A DNA stretch of 64,000 nt from Chrysomallon squamiferum (taxonomy: Eukaryota > Mollusca > Gastropoda > Neomphalida > Peltospiridae): positions 17,064,189-17,128,188 of the forward strand of contig CM022675.1 of assembly GCA_012295275.1 (NCBI GenBank), given 5' to 3'. Shown in pieces: positions 37,501 through 64,000 of the stretch. Under the pieces are notes generated by a model. That model searched no databases. It was not told the DNA's origin and saw nothing but the letters and a program-made list of their open reading frames with translations. Made by a program: the position numbers and the translations under genes. How positions within the stretch are numbered: position 1 is the first letter of the stretch; each line of letters opens with the position of its first letter.

Positions 37501-39610
37501 CGTAAGTGGCCTGGTAGGTAAAATTTATTATCATAATCAGTATCAATTATACCAGCTGTACAAAACACAATAATTTTATGTACATTTTACAAACAATTTA
37601 TAATTACAAAAATGCTGTTATGTACTAGTCAATCTATAATCATCATTTTAAAAAAAAAAGTAAAGACTCGAGATACAAAAATGAAATGTACAAATGAAAA
37701 TTTGAATTATGACCATTTGATATGGGAGAAAAAAGGAATTTCATTATGCACGTGATAAAGTTGCTTTTATTTATTTATTTCCATTCTAAATTAGATTACT
37801 ACCAGTTGCTTTTTCATCCAGATTTGTATCTAATCTAACTGAAAACTGTAACTTTTTACTGTTCCTATTCTTCATCAATATTATACAAAAACAAAACAAC
37901 ACTATATGTAATTATATATACATTGTTCTTATCTGGTAACTACATGAGAACATCCACAGGGTTAAAAAATGGATCACATAGTACAAAAATGATTGTTGTA
38001 TTAACTTGGCTATTCTTGTTGGTAATAAATACAAGAACATTATATACTATTACGGTTTACACAGTTGTTATATTGTGTAGATGCAAAAAACAGTCCTGTT
38101 ATTACACTCAGTCAACTTTACAGCAGTATTTACACATGCATAAAATATTTTTCATTTAACACTATGCACAAATCTCAAGTTAAGTACAGATATAATAAAA
38201 TTTTTGCAAACCCAACATTGTTCAATTTTCTCATATATAAATACACTGTATATGTCTAACAACATGAAACACAACATCAGTATTATACATTCAAATAGCT
38301 ATAAAAGTGTCAAGTATAAAAAAACCCACACCAAAACATATGTAATATTTGTTGCCAATGAGAGATGCCTATATCTACTTAAATATATTATATGTATAAA
38401 AAGATAACCTAATTTATATTACAGCTAACTGTAATGAAAATACTGGGTAATAGTGCCATAAAATAATCCACAATTCAGCAGCTTGTTTTGTGTTGTTTCT
38501 TTAATTATATAAAATTATTTTATTATTACTGCATAACAAAGTGATTTTATGGGTTTTATATCAATTAAACAACAGACAGATGTTTATAAATGTCTGATAG
38601 AATAAACATATTTTGTTTATTTCAAGTTACTGTTTTATCCATTTTCATCAAATCTTTTCAAATAACAAATCCTGACAACCAAATCACAAGTTAAGCAAGG
38701 ATATTTGGTAGCTGACATTTTCACTTTTCTCAAAGCCCTAATTCATGTAAAGAAATATAAAAAACATGAAATGTCAACTGCACCATGATTTTTCAGTTTA
38801 AGATTTATTTATACGACCTAATATCATACTATAAAGTGAGATATCAGCATTCATACAGCCTTACATCATTACTTTTGTCAATGTCAGCAAAACCTGAATT
38901 AAATGAAACATTAATTCAGAAATAATTAGCAATTTGTACATATTATAAAAGGTTCATTTTAATCAAAACTGCATAAATAAAGACAGTTTTAACTTCAGTG
39001 AGACAGTGGTGTATGTTTTTAATTTGAAAATTCATTTTATTACATTTCACAGGCAGACTAGAACAGGTTATTTTTCATTTAATTTGGCACCATACTCTTC
39101 TTCAGTTTTTTATATATATATATATATATATATATTGTTTATTTTTGTTTTGTTTTATTTTCATTTTTTTTTTTATTTTACAAGAAATAATTTTATGATA
39201 AATGGAACAATGTTGATGAGAATGTAATTTCCATTTTAAGCCAGCTGAAAGAATTATATAAAAATTCAACTTATTTACAAGAGTTTTAGCACAATTAACT
39301 TCCAAATTCCAATCTTAAGAAAATGTTTTGGAACAAAAAATAGAATAAAAATTAATAATAATAAAAAATAAAAAAGTTCTCCAAATGCTACTGTAGTCAC
39401 AGAAGCAAAATATTCAATATCAAAATGGAATCACCAGGTTTTTGTGGTATCAACCATAGTCTTCATTTGAGCAGAAAATGACATCCTGATATAATTCAAA
39501 TTTACAAAAAAAAAAAAAAAAAAAAAAAGTCCATGATGGCATAAAACTTGAAAAATGTTCAAAACTGAGAGTTTTCACAGTTGTTCTGTAATGTTGTTGT
39601 GATTACTTGT
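34501..39610. other. convergent intergenic region and KMT2-like 3' UTR, no gene recognised
   Basis: Five kilobases of AT-rich DNA between convergent genes. Open frames here (for example 35874-36173 plus, 39006-39227 plus) have low-complexity translations and no family resemblance. It holds a TACATA-type run (36922-37000), a (TA)n run at 39110-39135 and an A run at 39507-39529. The KMT2-like 3' UTR must occupy the right part; several TTTATT hexamers (for example near 39035, 39137, 39173) could be its poly(A) signals and I cannot choose. Confidence 0.55.
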
Positions 39611-63758
<24,148 letters not shown>

Positions 63759-64000
63759 CTGAAAAATAATTTATATTCACATCCAAGCACTTTTAGGTAT
63801 AACCTAACAGATACTTCTGTGTTTGTTTTCAACTAAATTCAACAAACGCAAAAATCCTTCATCAATAACCATTTAGACAAATTTTCATGAACTGTCTGGC
63901 AAGGCTTTTCTTTAATCAAGTAGATCATTAAGTGATATTAGAACTTAATGATCCTGAAGTATTTTTAAAAACTTTCAAAAATAAAACAAAAACAACAATG
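63759..64000. other. partial KMT2-like intron at the window edge
   Basis: Begins just upstream of the acceptor of the first visible KMT2-like exon (gene strand TTTTTCAG). No further exon is visible before the window ends. Confidence 0.7.

Overview
This is a eukaryotic, clearly metazoan, AT-rich window: every recognisable gene is split into many short exons with GT-AG (twice GC-AG) introns, and the proteins are animal chromatin, metabolic and autophagy-receptor families. Homology points to an invertebrate, most likely a lophotrochozoan such as a mollusc; that placement is inference from overall character, not proof. Gene models below were made by hand from splice sites, reading phase and remembered family sequences; all four close without a phase conflict.

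Layout: four genes on alternating strands. (1) 306-3952 (+): C-terminal part of a SMARCE1/BAF57-like SWI/SNF subunit; its HMG box lies left of the window. (2) 7301-16444 (-): a complete NAD-dependent glycerol-3-phosphate dehydrogenase (GPD1-like, 9 coding exons, 351 aa). (3) 21477-33159 (+): a complete TAX1BP1/CALCOCO-family autophagy receptor (16 coding exons, 944 aa; SKICH, LIR-like motif, coiled coils, two C-terminal zinc fingers). (4) 39611-63758 (-): the C-terminal 3094 residues of a KMT2C/KMT2D (MLL3/4, Trr-type) H3K4 methyltransferase with extended PHD, FYRN, FYRC, SET and post-SET; its N-terminus lies right of the window. Genes 1/2 and 3/4 converge; genes 2/3 diverge from a 5 kb spacer. 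There is no sign of an operon or shared pathway.

The non-genic DNA holds microsatellites and transposon relics: a 2.2 kb hAT element with a perfect 8-bp target duplication in a TAX1BP1 intron; a 1.7 kb terminal-inverted-repeat element with a degraded KRBA2/Ginger-like integrase in a GPD1 intron; a 0.9 kb pogo/Tigger-like MITE and a 34-bp-arm palindrome in the divergent spacer; and two inverted copies of an unidentified ~0.55 kb dispersed repeat in introns of two different genes.

The most unusual feature is inside the KMT2 gene: a 4.55 kb exon with about 13 tandem copies of a 20-21 residue Cys/Asp-rich unit (core DGIHCGTDDE), partly in a 126-bp higher-order arrangement, which I do not know from KMT2C/D proteins. 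A second KMT2 exon has nine copies of a 7-residue RPxF(E/D) repeat. Other points for follow-up are two GC-AG introns and a possible 90-nt cassette exon in the TAX1BP1 SKICH domain.
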